A stretch of DNA of 64,000 nucleotides from Saprospiraceae bacterium (GCA_016717145.1 JADKGD010000006.1:186001-250000); one strand, 5' to 3'. Counted from the first letter of the stretch, positions 27,945-40,100 are shown. The notes: a model not told the origin generated them from the sequence alone. Numbers and translations: made by a program.

Positions 27945-30900
27945 CTTTCACGTGTTAAGGTGAAACCAGAATTTAATCTAATTTTTAGAATATAATTGCC
28001 CGAGTCTAGGTTCATATCAATGTAATTTCCATATGGTTTATAAGAAAATACTGTTTCTCCTGTCAGCCTAATAATGCTCAATTCATTAATATCTTCAGGA
28101 AGACCAGAAATCATAAAAGTGCCATAATTTGGGTTCGGAATGATTCGAATTGACTCACTTAATACATCTACTTGATTACTAGGTGATTCAAAAATGAGCG
28201 TATGCCTATTTGTGGGTATAGGCAAATTATAGTCAAAATAAATATTAGCTTGATTCGATATTGAATCACCTGGAGCAATCACACCTTTAGGAGCAATAGA
28301 ATATGTAACGTATCCTTTATTATTCAAGTTAAAGGGAAGGTCAATATTTTTAAATTCAAAACCAAATCATCACCAGAAATAGTAGTATTTGCATTATGAC
28401 TAAAGTTTATTAACTTAAAAGAACTAATATCAAGTTTATTAGTATCTAATTTGTTATCCACTATAATATTCTTTGCACTGGAACTTCCTAAGTTTTCAAA
28501 ATTGATTGTGTAAAATAAATTACTAACTTTATTGTCAACCTTTACTCTATCACCCTCAGAACAAACAATATTATTCGGATCAAAGGAATTAACTACTCTT
28601 TGGGTTGAAACAAAAGCATTGTTTTCTATATACAAATCAGAATAATCAGGTGTAATTTCTAAACTAAATTTCAAAAGCTCACCACCAACTAGTGAGTTTA
28701 AGTCTGTTGGTTTATTTGCCAGAAAAACTATTGGAAGGATGAAACTCGAAAAAGGCTCTATACTCACAGTATTACCTATCAAAACATTGCCATTCAATAA
28801 GGTTACATTCAAACCTTTGATAAATTTGATAAACTTACTATCAAACTCAAATTTAAAACTGGCACTAGAGCTAATAGATCCTAAATTTCGAATTTCAATG
28901 TAACAAACCATCTCTTCACCTGGTCTCGGATTAGATGAAAAATGTAATATAGCTTGTAGATCAGAAATGTTTTTTAGTGCTAAAAAAGAAAAATTTTGAC
29001 CAAAATACTCTTTACCAATTATGGGATCGATAGTCCTAGGTTGACCAAGAAGCTCAAACTCACCAGGTTGTTCCATGGGTTCAATAATAATCCTCTTATC
29101 TATAGACTTAGATTTGTACGAAAAATATCCAAATGCATCAGTGAATATAGTAGAAACTTTAGAGTCATCATCAATTAAGATAGGAAAAATGTTGAACTTG
29201 GTATACTAAGTATATTCAAATTATCAATCACATCAATTCTTCCAGTAAACGATGCACTTTCCCGACCAAAACTACAATCACTAAAATAATTAGATTTGAA
29301 GAATGAAGTATTAATCAACAACATTAATTTTTCAGAATCTAATTGGACCATCAGTACAAATATTTTTCAGAATATCTTTGAATATTTCAAATTAAAATCG
29401 TGAACAAAATAACTCAAGCCATCTTTCCCATTCTTTAAATTAAGAAATTCTATAGTATCAGAAGTAAAAGATGATTCAAAGATAAGAGAGTCTAAAGCCG
29501 GACATTGAGAAAAATCAAGCGTATCAAAATCTCTTGTAAAAGTTTCAATCTTTAATAATCTAGGCAAATTTTGTAATACCAATTGGGACTTCCGTTTCAA
29601 TCCACTTCCACCAGATTATCAGTACGATAAATAAAAGATTGTAAATTGGGCAGTTCCACAAATTTTAAAGCCGAAGCAGAAATGACTTTTAAAAATATTT
29701 TGCTTAAATTTTAACAATCATTTATTACTAAATCATTATATCTTCCACTATAAATAGTACAATTTTGCAATTGCGGGAGTCGATCCAAAGTATAATTAGA
29801 AAATAAACTTGGGTATAACGTTGTTGTAATATTATGCAAATTATTACAAGAAACAATAGAAAAGTCACTACAATCCAAACCGTTGATAAATAAACCACCC
29901 AATTCTACATTATTAATAGAAAAGGTTTTAAATTTAGCATAACTACCAAGTGCAAATGATGATAACAATGGTAAATTAGTCATTTGAAATCTATTACCTG
30001 TACAATTACTTCCAAGAGAAAGAGTCTCAAGTTTTGGTAAGTCCTTAAATGAATAATCAAAATTTAATGCTTCAGCTTCTTTATAATTATGTCCATCGTG
30101 CTTTATAGAGCGTAAATTTGGTAAATTTTCAATGCTAAAAGCACTAAATTCTGAAATCAAAAAGTGAATTGACTCAAGGTTTTGTAAATTTTTGATGACT
30201 ACAAATTTAGGCTCAATAATTACAGATTTTAATAAATTATAACCGTCAAGTACAATTGGTCTGTGTTTACCGCGCAAATAAAAATATTCTAAAGTGCTGA
30301 AATCATTCATGATAAAATCATCAATACCAGAACAACTAAATGAAAATGAATTAAGCAAAGAATTATCTCTGATTTCCATAAGCTTGATAAAGCGTATGTA
30401 ATCAGTAGAATATATCTTTTAGTTTTGAGTTATTAATAACTCTCAATGAAAATTCAAAATTTCCTCCGGTAGAAGAAAATGGATTATTTATTCCTAGAGA
30501 TACCAATTCTGGATTTTCAACTATTTCTAGTTCATAACAACTAATGTTTTTAAAGTCGGCTGTCCCACTTAGACAATTCTTTACAGTAATTTTATTTTTC
30601 ACTTCAAGATAATTTGAATAACTAGGTGAAATGATTGGTTTTGAATTCACTTTTTCAAATAACACTCTTGAACTTGTACCTATCCAAATGACAGATATGA
30701 TGGGCAATTCTTTTAATATTATCGTTGAATCTGATTCAATGAATAAAGTAACACTATTAAGTTTTTTAAAATCTGTAATATTCAAGCTCCCAATTTTTCC
30801 ACCTGGATTAATATAAATATATATTGATTTTAAATCTTTAGATTCACTAAAATTAATTTTATCTAAATAGAATGAACCTGTAGTTCCGCTTGAACCGACA

Positions 30901-31717
30901 CTGAGAGAAAAACTGTTTAAAGGGTTATTATTAAAATTCAAGCCTGTCAGTTTGTTTGCTCCTATTAAGTCAAATTTATCAAATTGATTATTCGAAATAT
31001 CTATACTTTTGCCTGAGAATGTAATTTTCTCTGATGATTTTAGTAAATTATTCGAATAATCCACATGTTGAATTAAATCAAAACTGCTAAATTTGATATT
31101 TACAATTCGATTATTATTACAATTAAAATAACTATTCTCAATTGAAGAAGGAATTCTATTTGAGATTAGCGTATCTAAAGAATTATAAGAAACATCAATT
31201 GAGTCAATAGCATACATAGGTGTATTAAATTCAGTACTCAATATTAACTTGTTAAGTTTTGCATTGTTATTAATTTGTAGTTTTTTTATTCTTGTCTTAA
31301 ATAATAAATTACAAGATTTCAACTTTTGCATTGCCTGAATATTAACAATTGAATCTTTATTTACTGAAAAGTGAAATACCTCTAGTTGTGAATTGGCAGT
31401 CAAATCTGGAAAATCTATTACATAATTTCGTAGAAAATTAAAGTATTTCAAATTTTTGAAATATTTCAATTCATTGACATTGATTATTTTAGTGTCATAG
31501 AGCTTCAAAGAAATAACTTTTTCAGCTTCTTCAATAGGAAATTTCTTTATCGTTATTTATGTCTGCATCAGATTCAAATGTCTCCATCTAAATTAAAATC
31601 TACAACAAAACCATTTACTAAACTTTTTTGAATGTGGTGTCCCCTGAAGACAATATTTTGAGAATATGCAACTCCTGTAAGTGTAAAAGAAAGCAAAATT
31701 AGGCTTATGAATTTCAT
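27928..31717 (-). pseudogene. LRR/EF-hand surface protein with DUF7619-like and T9SS domains, multiply frameshifted
   Basis: From the ATG at 31717 a signal peptide (MKFISLILLSFTLTGVAYSQ) leads into an EF-hand or dockerin-like stretch (FNLDGDIESDADINNDKEIS after repair), then about 700 residues of leucine-rich repeats (LPKLETLSLGSNC, LPQLQNCTIYSG). A repeat domain follows with SFDPNNIVCSEGD...YTINFENLGSSSAKN...NIYFDYNLPIPTN, then a T9SS type A domain (PNPNYGTFMI...SGNYILKIRL). The reading frame breaks near 31588, 31551, 30408, 29602, 29365, 29203, 28352 and 27951, and a stop lies near 29709. Repaired, the gene would end KVIVLN at 27928. Many breaks are in short A/T runs, so some may be sequencing errors. 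Confidence 0.7.
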
Positions 31718-31871
31718 TTTTAATAGTTAAATTATTAAACAACATAGTTATTTTGACACGCCCCTTAATGGATACAACGCCCACCTGTGCAGTGCAATTT
31801 GTAAAATTAGGGTGAATATAGACTTATTTAGCCAAACATACTGCATCAAATCTCAAATTTATAAAATATTT

Positions 31872-31957
31872 AAATTCAACTGCAAGCCATGCGAGATGGA
31901 AATCTGGGAGAAAGATGCCGAATTGGAATTCATAGACGAGGATGTACAAATGGGGTA
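31872..31957 (+). repeat. 86-bp direct repeat at insertion, right copy
   Basis: This is the partner of 27840-27925. The frame stays open to a TAA at 31968-31970 (…DEDVQMGYVKN), which I take as the original 3' end of the U32 gene. Confidence 0.92.
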
Positions 31958-32140
31958 CGTAAAAAATTAAGTTATATGGTTACAATTATAATGTGTATTG
32001 GATTTTCGATTTTTATGCTTATAACTTCCTATTTGGTATTTCTTAAAAACCTGTACACATCTGATAAATAGTTATTACCTTTGCCTTTATTTAAATAAGT
32101 AAGGAATCGTTTCCTGCAAAAGCGACTTAAAAACTTATAC

Positions 32141-33187
32141 ATGAAGGCTTTATACAACAAAGTAGACAAAAATGTCTTAAAGGCTCGGCTTATTGCTGAC
32201 AAAACACCCAGGCTTACTCTTTCTTTTTATCATTATTATCATTTGCGTAACCCACAATTTTTCAGGGATCATTTTTACATGATGCTTGCCGAAATCGGAG
32301 TTTTGGGTCGTATTTATGTTTCTTATGAAGGAGTGAATGCTCAGGTTTCGATACCTGAAGCTGGCATCGAAGATTTTAAAACTGCGCTACAAAACATTAC
32401 TTTCCTACAAAATATCAGGCTGAATTTTGCGATAGAAGATGATGGTAAATCATTTTTTAAATTGCTTATCAAAGTTCGGGATAAAATTGTTGCAGATGGT
32501 CTTGATGATGCTTCATTTGACGTCACAAATAAAGGCATCCACCTTAATGCTGAAGCATTTAATACGCTGGCAGATGACCCGGATACCATCATTGTAGACA
32601 TGAGAAATCATTACGAAAGTGAAGTGGGCTTTTTCAAAAATGCCATTCTTCCTGATGTGGAAACCTTCAGAGAAGCATTGCCTGTGGTGGAAAAAATGCT
32701 TAGTGGCAAAAAAGATAAGCACATCATTATGTATTGTACCGGTGGCATCAGGTGTGAAAAAGCGAGTGCCTATTATAAACATAAAGGTTTTAAACATGTC
32801 TATCAGGTCGAAGGCGGAATTATAGAATATGCCAGAAAAGCAGCAGAACTGGGCATCGAAAATAAATTTGTTGGTAAAAATTTTGTGTTTGACGAGCGCC
32901 TTGGCGAAAGAATTTCACAGGATATTGTCTCAAGATGTCATCAATGCGGCAACCCTTCTGACCATCATGTCAATTGTGCCAATGATGCCTGCCACATTCT
33001 TTTTATACAATGCGAATCCTGTGGTGTGTTGCATGAACATACCTGTTCAGAAAAATGTCAATCGTTTAATAAATTGCCGGAAGCAGAAAAAGCAGAACTC
33101 AGAAATACGGTCGAATTTAATGGTACAAAATTTGGAAAAGGAAGGTATAAAGCACATAAAAAAGATGACATGCTTAATATAGTTTAA
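32141..33187 (+). CDS. trhO: tRNA uridine(34) hydroxylase, rhodanese family
   Basis: The 348-residue protein matches the TrhO/YceA layout. It has an N-terminal ferredoxin-like domain (LTLSFYHYYHL...GRIYVSYEGVNAQVSIP), a rhodanese domain (DTIIVDMRNHYESEVG) with the active cysteine in YCTGGIRCEKAS at about 205, and a C-terminal cysteine-rich tail (CHQCGNPSDHHVNC...CESCG...C). TrhO uses O2 to hydroxylate uridine 34 of certain tRNAs. A -7-like TACCTTTG at 32076-32083 lies upstream. Confidence 0.94.
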   Translation: MKALYNKVDKNVLKARLIADKTPRLTLSFYHYYHLRNPQFFRDHFYMMLAEIGVLGRIYVSYEGVNAQVSIPEAGIEDFKTALQNITFLQNIRLNFAIEDDGKSFFKLLIKVRDKIVADGLDDASFDVTNKGIHLNAEAFNTLADDPDTIIVDMRNHYESEVGFFKNAILPDVETFREALPVVEKMLSGKKDKHIIMYCTGGIRCEKASAYYKHKGFKHVYQVEGGIIEYARKAAELGIENKFVGKNFVFDERLGERISQDIVSRCHQCGNPSDHHVNCANDACHILFIQCESCGVLHEHTCSEKCQSFNKLPEAEKAELRNTVEFNGTKFGKGRYKAHKKDDMLNIV

Positions 33188-33226
33188 TTTTGCTTCATCA
33201 CTCACATTCATCTTTAATTTTAACTA

Positions 33227-35788
33227 ATGGCAGAAAGCCCGGATACAGGATCAGAATCAGAACAATTTAGAAAGTATACCCGCATACTTCGCAATAGCGC
33301 TTATATCTTAATCGGCCTGATATGTCTGATATTTTTGGCAGTTAGTTTTTCGGATTTGCCTAGTTTTGAAGATCTTGAAAATCCAAAATATGATCTGGCA
33401 ACCGTCATTTATGATGTAAAAGGAGTGCCATTCGGGAGATATTATGTAGAAGATCGTGTGGCTGTTGATTTCAAACAATTGTCACCAAATATAAAACAAG
33501 CTTTGCTGGTCACAGAAGACGACCGATTTTATAATCATTGTGGCATTGACCTTCGGGCCCTCGCAAGAGTTGGATTCAAAACCCTTATCCTCAGGCAGGA
33601 AAGTGCAGGTGGAGGCAGTACCATTACACAACAACTGGCAAAACTACTTTTTAAAAGACCAAAGATGCATAAAATGTCAGCACCAATGCGCTTTATAACG
33701 CTCATCACCGTGAAGCTGAAAGAATGGGTGACCGCCATCAAACTCGAAAAAAGTTATACCAAAGAGGAAATTATGATGATGTATCTTAATAAATTTGAAT
33801 TCATAAACGGGGCTCATGGCATCGAAGCAGCTGCACAAATATATTTCAATAAAAGTCAGGATTCCTTACACGTAGACGAAGCGGCTACGCTTGTAGGTAT
33901 GTTAAAAAATCCAAGCTTGTACAATCCTAAAAGATTTCCTGCAAAATGCAAAATCAGAAGAGACCTGGTCATGAATCTGATGCATCAGGAAGGACATATC
34001 GATAAAGTCGCATTGGACACTTTGACACTAAAAGAAATCGACATGACATCTTTTGACCGGAAAACACAAAGTGACGGACCTGCGCCTTATTTCAGGGCAG
34101 AGCTTACAAAATGGGTTAAAGATTTATTTGACAAACAACAAATTAAAAAAACTGATGGATCAGCATACAATATATATACAGATGGGCTTAAAATTTATAC
34201 AACTATAGATCTTACGTATCAAAAATATGCTGAAGAAGCCGTTTTTGAACATATGAAATGGAATCAGCAAAGGTACTTTAAAGTGTGGAAAAACCGCGAT
34301 CCCTGGACATTTGAAACAGACGATGCTCAAAAAGCTTTACGTGCAGATATTCTCGACAGTCAGACTAAGGATTCCGAAAGATATCTGGCACTACGTGAAA
34401 AAATAATGGGTACCATACTTCAACATTTGGACGAAAAATTCCCTAATGTTCCTTTTTCAGACAATGTAATCAAAACACTGATTCAGATCAGTAATAATGC
34501 AATATCCTGGAATCAGGCAAAGCAGGATGAAAAACTCGATGTCGTATATTCAGATGCTTACCATCGCATCATCAATGACGAGAAATGGGAGAAACTTAAG
34601 ACAGCCTATACAACATTGCAGGAAGAGTACAAAAAAATATTTTCAACACCTGTTAAGATGAAAGTCTTTGACTATAATACAAATAAAGAAAAAGAGGTAG
34701 AAATGACTCCTTTTGATTCTGTTCGTTACCACAAGATGCATTTACAGGCCGGGTTTATGGCTCTTGAACAGTCTACGGGTCATGTAAAAGCTTGGGTAGG
34801 CGGCGTAAATCATACTTATTTTAAATATGATCACGCCACAATGAGAAGATCCTTCGGATCTACTATGAAACCTTTTGTGTATACCCAGGCAATCGCTGTT
34901 CAGGGCATTTCGCCATGTCAGGAATTTGATGATATACAATATACCATTGCCCCGGGAGATGCAGGCTTTGAGGTAGATAAAGAATGGTCTCCTGCCAATG
35001 CCACTGAGGAATTTACCGGCAATAAATACAATTTATTTCATGGTTTATTATATTCAAAAAACTCCATCACAGTACGATTGGTTAAAGAAATGGGTACAGT
35101 CAACTTAATCAGGGACTTACTGCACAACCTCGGCATTGACAAAAATCTTCGACTCGAAAACGGAAGACTGGCAGTACCCAATCTCCCATCTATTTGTCTT
35201 GGAGCAGTTGATCTGACACTTATGGAAATGACCGGTGCATACTCTGCTTTTGGAAACAATGGTACCTATGTCCAACCAATCTTTGTGTCACGTATTGAAG
35301 ATAAAAATGGTAAGCTTATCTACCAGGGTATACCAAGCAGAAAATCAGCCATTAACCCACTCTACAATGCTGTTATGATCGCTATGTTAAAAAACAACGT
35401 AGGTGGTCAGTTTTCGCTTAGGATAAAATCCAAAATAGGTGGAAAAACCGGTACGACCAATGATTTTACTGATGGGTGGTTTATGGGCGTTACCCCAACC
35501 CTTGTAACAGGCGTCTGGACTGGCGGTGATGATAAATGGATTCGGTTTCTTACACTTGATGAAGGTCAGGGTTATATCATGGCAAGGCCTATTTCAGAAT
35601 TGTTTTTTCAGAAACTGGAAAAAGATGAAAAAAGCGGTTACGATTGGAAAGCTGACTTCCCCAAGCCACCACTCGGATACGATGAACTCGTCAATTGCGA
35701 AAAATATAAATACATCAGGCCGTCTACTGAAAGAAAAACCCTTTTGAAAGAAAAACTCAAAAATGAAGAATTCGATAATGAATTTTAA
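33227..35788 (+). CDS. penicillin-binding protein 1A (bifunctional)
   Basis: The 853-residue protein has one membrane helix at about 25-46 and a GT51 glycosyltransferase domain with EDDRFYNHCGID and GGSTITQQLAK. The transpeptidase domain has the active serine in GSTMKPF (about 544), the SxN motif SKNS and KTGTT at about 740. It polymerises and cross-links peptidoglycan at the periplasmic side. It is the first gene of a run with a HAD hydrolase 48 bases later. No unusual features are seen. Confidence 0.95.
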   Translation: MAESPDTGSESEQFRKYTRILRNSAYILIGLICLIFLAVSFSDLPSFEDLENPKYDLATVIYDVKGVPFGRYYVEDRVAVDFKQLSPNIKQALLVTEDDRFYNHCGIDLRALARVGFKTLILRQESAGGGSTITQQLAKLLFKRPKMHKMSAPMRFITLITVKLKEWVTAIKLEKSYTKEEIMMMYLNKFEFINGAHGIEAAAQIYFNKSQDSLHVDEAATLVGMLKNPSLYNPKRFPAKCKIRRDLVMNLMHQEGHIDKVALDTLTLKEIDMTSFDRKTQSDGPAPYFRAELTKWVKDLFDKQQIKKTDGSAYNIYTDGLKIYTTIDLTYQKYAEEAVFEHMKWNQQRYFKVWKNRDPWTFETDDAQKALRADILDSQTKDSERYLALREKIMGTILQHLDEKFPNVPFSDNVIKTLIQISNNAISWNQAKQDEKLDVVYSDAYHRIINDEKWEKLKTAYTTLQEEYKKIFSTPVKMKVFDYNTNKEKEVEMTPFDSVRYHKMHLQAGFMALEQSTGHVKAWVGGVNHTYFKYDHATMRRSFGSTMKPFVYTQAIAVQGISPCQEFDDIQYTIAPGDAGFEVDKEWSPANATEEFTGNKYNLFHGLLYSKNSITVRLVKEMGTVNLIRDLLHNLGIDKNLRLENGRLAVPNLPSICLGAVDLTLMEMTGAYSAFGNNGTYVQPIFVSRIEDKNGKLIYQGIPSRKSAINPLYNAVMIAMLKNNVGGQFSLRIKSKIGGKTGTTNDFTDGWFMGVTPTLVTGVWTGGDDKWIRFLTLDEGQGYIMARPISELFFQKLEKDEKSGYDWKADFPKPPLGYDELVNCEKYKYIRPSTERKTLLKEKLKNEEFDNEF

Positions 35789-35836
35789 ACATAGTCTGAT
35801 TAAGCACCCATACATATAGTCAGCGATTAAGACATC

Positions 35837-36476
35837 ATGATTAAAAATATAAAAAACATAGTGTTTGATTTTGGTGGTGTTTTGCTTGATATCGACTATC
35901 AACGCACTTATGAATCCCTTTCTACTTTACTAGATATTTCTTTTGATCCAAATGATCTGCCTAATGAAGTAAATAAAGTACTGCTTGAATTTGAAACCGG
36001 ACAAATAAATGCAGAGACCTTTGTATGGAATCTTCAGCGACTTGCTATACAAAATATACCTCAGGGCGTTGACGTTGTAAATGCCTGGAATGCCATGCTG
36101 ATAGGTTGGAATCCCAACAAATTTGAGTTTTTACGCAACCTTAAAAAAAAATACAAGGTATATCTTCTTTCCAATACAAACGAATTACATCTGACCTGGG
36201 TATATAATGACTTAAAAAATAAACATAAAATTACTGATTTTGATACCCGGTTTTTTAACAAAACCTATTATTCACACAAGCTCGGAATGAAGAAGCCGGA
36301 AAAAAATTTTCCAATTTGTCAACGATGACGCCGAGCTCATTCCCAACGAAACGGTTTTTATTGATGATCTAAGTACCAATATCCAGGGAGCAAATAGTAT
36401 AGGTTGGCATACTTACCACCACGATCCCAAAGATGATTTGATAAAAATCTTCCAAAACAAACTAAAATTGATATAA
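35837..36476 (+). CDS. HAD-superfamily hydrolase, frameshift in A-run
   Basis: The N-terminus has the HAD motif I (IVFDFGGVLLDID), a cap domain, motif II (VYLLSNTNE) and lysine motif III (HKLGMKKPEK). The frame is lost at the A7 run 36300-36306. With six A's it reads PEKIFQFVNDDAELIPN and continues through motif IV (VFIDDLSTNIQGA) to a TAA at 36474-36476. The repaired protein of about 213 residues has all four motifs and normal HAD-IA length. It is probably a small-molecule phosphatase of unknown substrate. The indel is more likely a sequencing error than decay. Confidence 0.85.
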
Positions 36477-36479
36477 ACA

Positions 36480-36511
36480 TTTGACAAACTCAAATATTGC
36501 CTATATATTTG
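36480..36511 (+). promoter_or_regulatory. promoter TTTG-N20-TATATTTG upstream of recX
   Basis: TTTG at 36480-36483 and TATATTTG at 36504-36511 are separated by 20 bases, an exact fit to the Bacteroidota -33/-7 consensus. Transcription should begin near 36516-36518. It starts four bases after the HAD stop codon. Confidence 0.65.
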
Positions 36512-36541
36512 TAACAGATTCTTATTAACACCCTTAATTAT

Positions 36542-36570
36542 TGGCAGGTCTTTCAGATCTGCCATTTTTT
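36542..36570 (+). terminator. intrinsic terminator between promoter and recX start
   Basis: TGGCAG-G-TCT-TTC-AGA-T-CTGCCA is followed at once by six T's. It lies about 66 bases after the HAD stop, so it can end that transcript. Because the promoter at 36480-36511 is upstream of it, it could also act as an attenuator in the recX leader. Confidence 0.75.
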
Positions 36571-36573
36571 ATT

Positions 36574-37060
36574 ATGGCTTCTGAAGATTATACGCATAAA
36601 AAAAAGACCTTTTGGTCAAAGGATGAAGCTTTACTCAACATTCAGAAGTATTGTGCTTTTCAGGAAAGATGTCATCGCGAAGTGCGGTTCAAACTAATTG
36701 AACATGGTATTTATGGCGATTTACTCGAAGAAATTATTTCTAATCTGATATCCAATAATTTTCTGGATGAAGAACGTTTTGCATGTACTTTTGCAAGGGG
36801 AAAATTCCGTATGAAACAATGGGGAAGAAATAAAATAAAACAGGAACTTAAACTTCGCGATGTTTCGGCCTATTCAATAAAAGCAGCAATGAAGGAAATT
36901 GATGACAAAGAATATTTCATCACGTTGGAAACATTATTACGTAAAAAAGAAAAAACCACTATTTTCAAAAATCAATATGACAGATTTAAAAAAGCTTACC
37001 GATTTTGCCCTTGGCAAAGGTTATGAGTATGAATTGATATCAGACATTCTGAGGCAGTAA
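36574..37060 (+). CDS. recX: regulatory protein RecX, frameshift near 3' end
   Basis: I chose the ATG at 36574; the longer TTG start at 36541 would place the terminator hairpin inside the gene. The protein has the three-helix RecX repeats (YCAFQERCHREVRFKLIEHG, NNFLDEERFACTFARGKFRMKQWGRNKIKQELKLR). At the A-run 36988-36993 one A appears extra. Removing it gives RFKKLTDFALGKGYEYELISDILRQ and a TAA at 37058-37060, for about 161 residues, the usual RecX length. RecX modulates RecA filaments. The shifted end is probably a sequencing error. Confidence 0.85.
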
Positions 37061-37152
37061 ATCCTTATCAAACAACGATTTTTTAGTTTGTTTTATTTAT
37101 AACCTCATAAAGTGTTATCAACGTGAATGTCTAAAAGTACTTTTTTTTTATT

Positions 37153-40100
37153 TTAATTTTTCCACAAAGCACCTACCCCTGCATCCCACAATACTTTGTT
37201 ATAAGCCGGTATATCTGTATCAAGCATTGCTTTTGCCTGCTTCTGAAGATCATTCCACTCGGTGTTTAATTCCTTTAAACGATCTATAGACGGTTGGTTG
37301 ATACTTGGAATATCACTTTCCGTTTGATTGATCAAAAACATATAGTTGGCAGTAAATTTATTAGCAAAATTTTCTACATCGTCATATGCTTTAGATTTTC
37401 TCTGTATCATCTTTTCATCCCACACTTTCATTCGTTCAGCCAATAACTGACCTTGTTTTCCTAAAGTCTTAAATGTATCTCCATTAGGTAATACAGCCAG
37501 CATCTGTCTCAGTTGCTGCTGCTTATTATACATTGTATTGACCATTCGATGCATGATATTGACTTCATTTTCCATGCCATACATCATCTCATGATATTGT
37601 TTGTAGGTTTTTTCATCCGTAGGATAAAGTGGGTTGGCAAGAATCTCAATTTTTTGTGTCATGGTCTTTTCTCCTAATTTCAACAAGATGTTATAGTAAC
37701 CGGGAGGCGCTTTGTGCCCCCTAAAACTACTCTCAATATACGCTTCCGGTACGCCTGACATTGTAGCATATCTGAGGTTCCACACAAATCTGTTGAGTCC
37801 CTTATTTTTTGACAATGTGGGATCTTCCGAAGGACCTCCGTCATATTTTACAAATGTAGAATCAGGTTTGGAACTAAATGCCCTTACCAAATTTCCTTGT
37901 ACATCTCTGATTTCCATAGACACTTGCTCATCGGATTTTAATTCCGGCAGATTATAATAAATTACAGTACCTGTGGCAGGATTTACACCTCTCATAGGAT
38001 GTGTACCATCAAACTCGACGTTAGTACCATCCAGTTCACTTGAACCATTTACAAGTATGGTATTATCAGGTTGAAAAAGCGTAAATGTCATAGTGTCCTT
38101 TTTAAACTGCCGAATCAAAGATAGATCATCTAATATCCAAAATGAACGCCCCGAAGTAGCTGCAATAAGATTGCCATTATGTACCTTCAAATCTGTGATA
38201 GGTACAACTGGCAGGTTTAATTGAAAACCTGACCATTCTTTGCCTCCATCCCATGAAATATATAATCCGGTCTCTGTACCAGTAAAAAGCAAATCCTTTC
38301 TGACTTCATCTTCACGTACCACACGTGTAAATGCGCCTTGAGGAATGCCAAAACTGATATTTGTCCAGGATTTTCCATAATCTGAAGTTTTATATAAGCC
38401 TGGAGTATGATCATTAAATTTATAACGGGTAGTCGCTATGTAAGCAACGGCAGGATTATGAGGGGAAACGTCAATGGCATTTATCAAACATTCTTTTAGC
38501 CCGGCAGGCGTGACATTTTGCCAGTTAAGTCCGCCATCTCTGGTTATGTGCACCAAGCCATCATCGCTGCCTGTCCAGATAACACCTTTTTCCGAGGGAG
38601 ACTCCATGACATAACTAATCGTTCCATAATTCTCAGCGCCTACTGCTTCATTGGTGTAGGGGCCACCACCCTTTCCTTGTTTTTCTTTTTCATTACGGGT
38701 CAGGTCAGGCGACATTTCGGACCAGCTTTTTCCCATATCCGTTGTTCGCAATAAATATTGGGCTCCGTGATAATAAGTATTTGGTGTATGTTTTGACCAG
38801 ATGATGGGCGCATTCCAGTTAAATCTATATTTCATATCTTTGGTCTCTCTGGCAAGATACTGGATGGGAGCTGCCATAATATTGGTCCCTGCTTTTGCTT
38901 TGGTATCAAGCACTTCAATTGTTCCCAGGTAACTTCCGCCCATAACATATCTCGCATCATCAGGATTAAAAGCAAGAAAAGCACTTTCGCCACCTGCAGA
39001 ATATGTCCAGCTTTCTTTCCCAATACCCGAACTACCAAGTTCGCGGCTGGAAATGACCACAGAAGAATTGTCCTGTTGACCACCATATATTCGATATGGA
39101 AAGGCATTATCTACATTTATTCTGTAGAATTGTGCCGTCGGCATGTTGTTTTGTGTAGACCACGTTTTTCCATAATTTACACTAATACTGGAACCTCCGT
39201 CATCTGAAAGTATCATATTTTTAGGGTTGTTGGGATTGATCCATAAATTGTGATAATCTCCATGTTGTCCTTGTATTTCCTGCCATGTTTTGCCACCGTC
39301 AATAGACCTCAATGCCGGAGCACTCAGGACGTAAATGACATTTTCATTTTGAGGATCTGTAAACAACTCTATGTAATACCATGCCCTTTGGATCAATCTA
39401 TGATCATTGGTCACATGAGTCCAATTTTTACCTGCATTATTAGAAACAAACAGACCGCCCAGGTCTTTTTCAGAGTCACTTTCAATAAGCGCATATACTT
39501 TATCAGAATTTGAGCGGCATACAGAAATAGCCATCTTACCCAATTCTTTGGGCAAGCCCGTATGTATTTTTTCCCATGTTGCCCCACCATCTGATGATTT
39601 ATATAAGCCGCTGCCGGCACCACCGCTAATGACTTTCCAGGGAAGGCGACCATGTTCCCACATGGCTCCATACAAAACCTGTGGATTGTTCATATCCATC
39701 GACAACTCAGCACAACCCGTTTTTTCATCCACAAACAGCACCTTAGTCCAAGAAGTACCTCCATCCACAGATTTATAGATACCCCTTTCAGCTGAGGGTC
39801 CATACAAAGCCCCTTGTGCGGCCACAAAAACAATGTTTGGGTCTCTGGGATGAATAACGATACGCGAAATGTGTTGTGTTAAATCCAGACCCATTTTTTT
39901 CCATGTTTTTCCGGCATCAAATGATTTATATACGCCGTCACCGTGGTGTGTCATGACGCCACGTACTGCATGTTCGCCCATGCCGACAAAAACAATATTC
40001 GGTTCGCTTTCAGATACCGCAATAGCGCCAACTGAACCGGTTTTGAAGTAGCCGTGAGATATATTGGTCCAGGTATTACCTACATCATCCGTTTTCCAGA

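Larger units (their letters stand above)
27926..31957. mobile_element. 4.0-kb insertion bounded by duplicated U32 gene end
   Basis: Between the two 86-bp copies lies 3.95 kb of unrelated AT-rich DNA carrying one T9SS surface-protein gene on the minus strand. The right copy continues with GYVKN and a stop, the likely original end of the U32 gene. The left copy continues into the insert. No integrase or transposase is visible. The arrangement resembles integration into the 3' end of a gene with regeneration of that end, or unequal recombination; the mechanism is unknown. Confidence 0.55.

Noticed and set aside
36541..36573. TTG at 36541 as recX start
   Set aside because: It would place the complete terminator hairpin and T-run inside the coding sequence.
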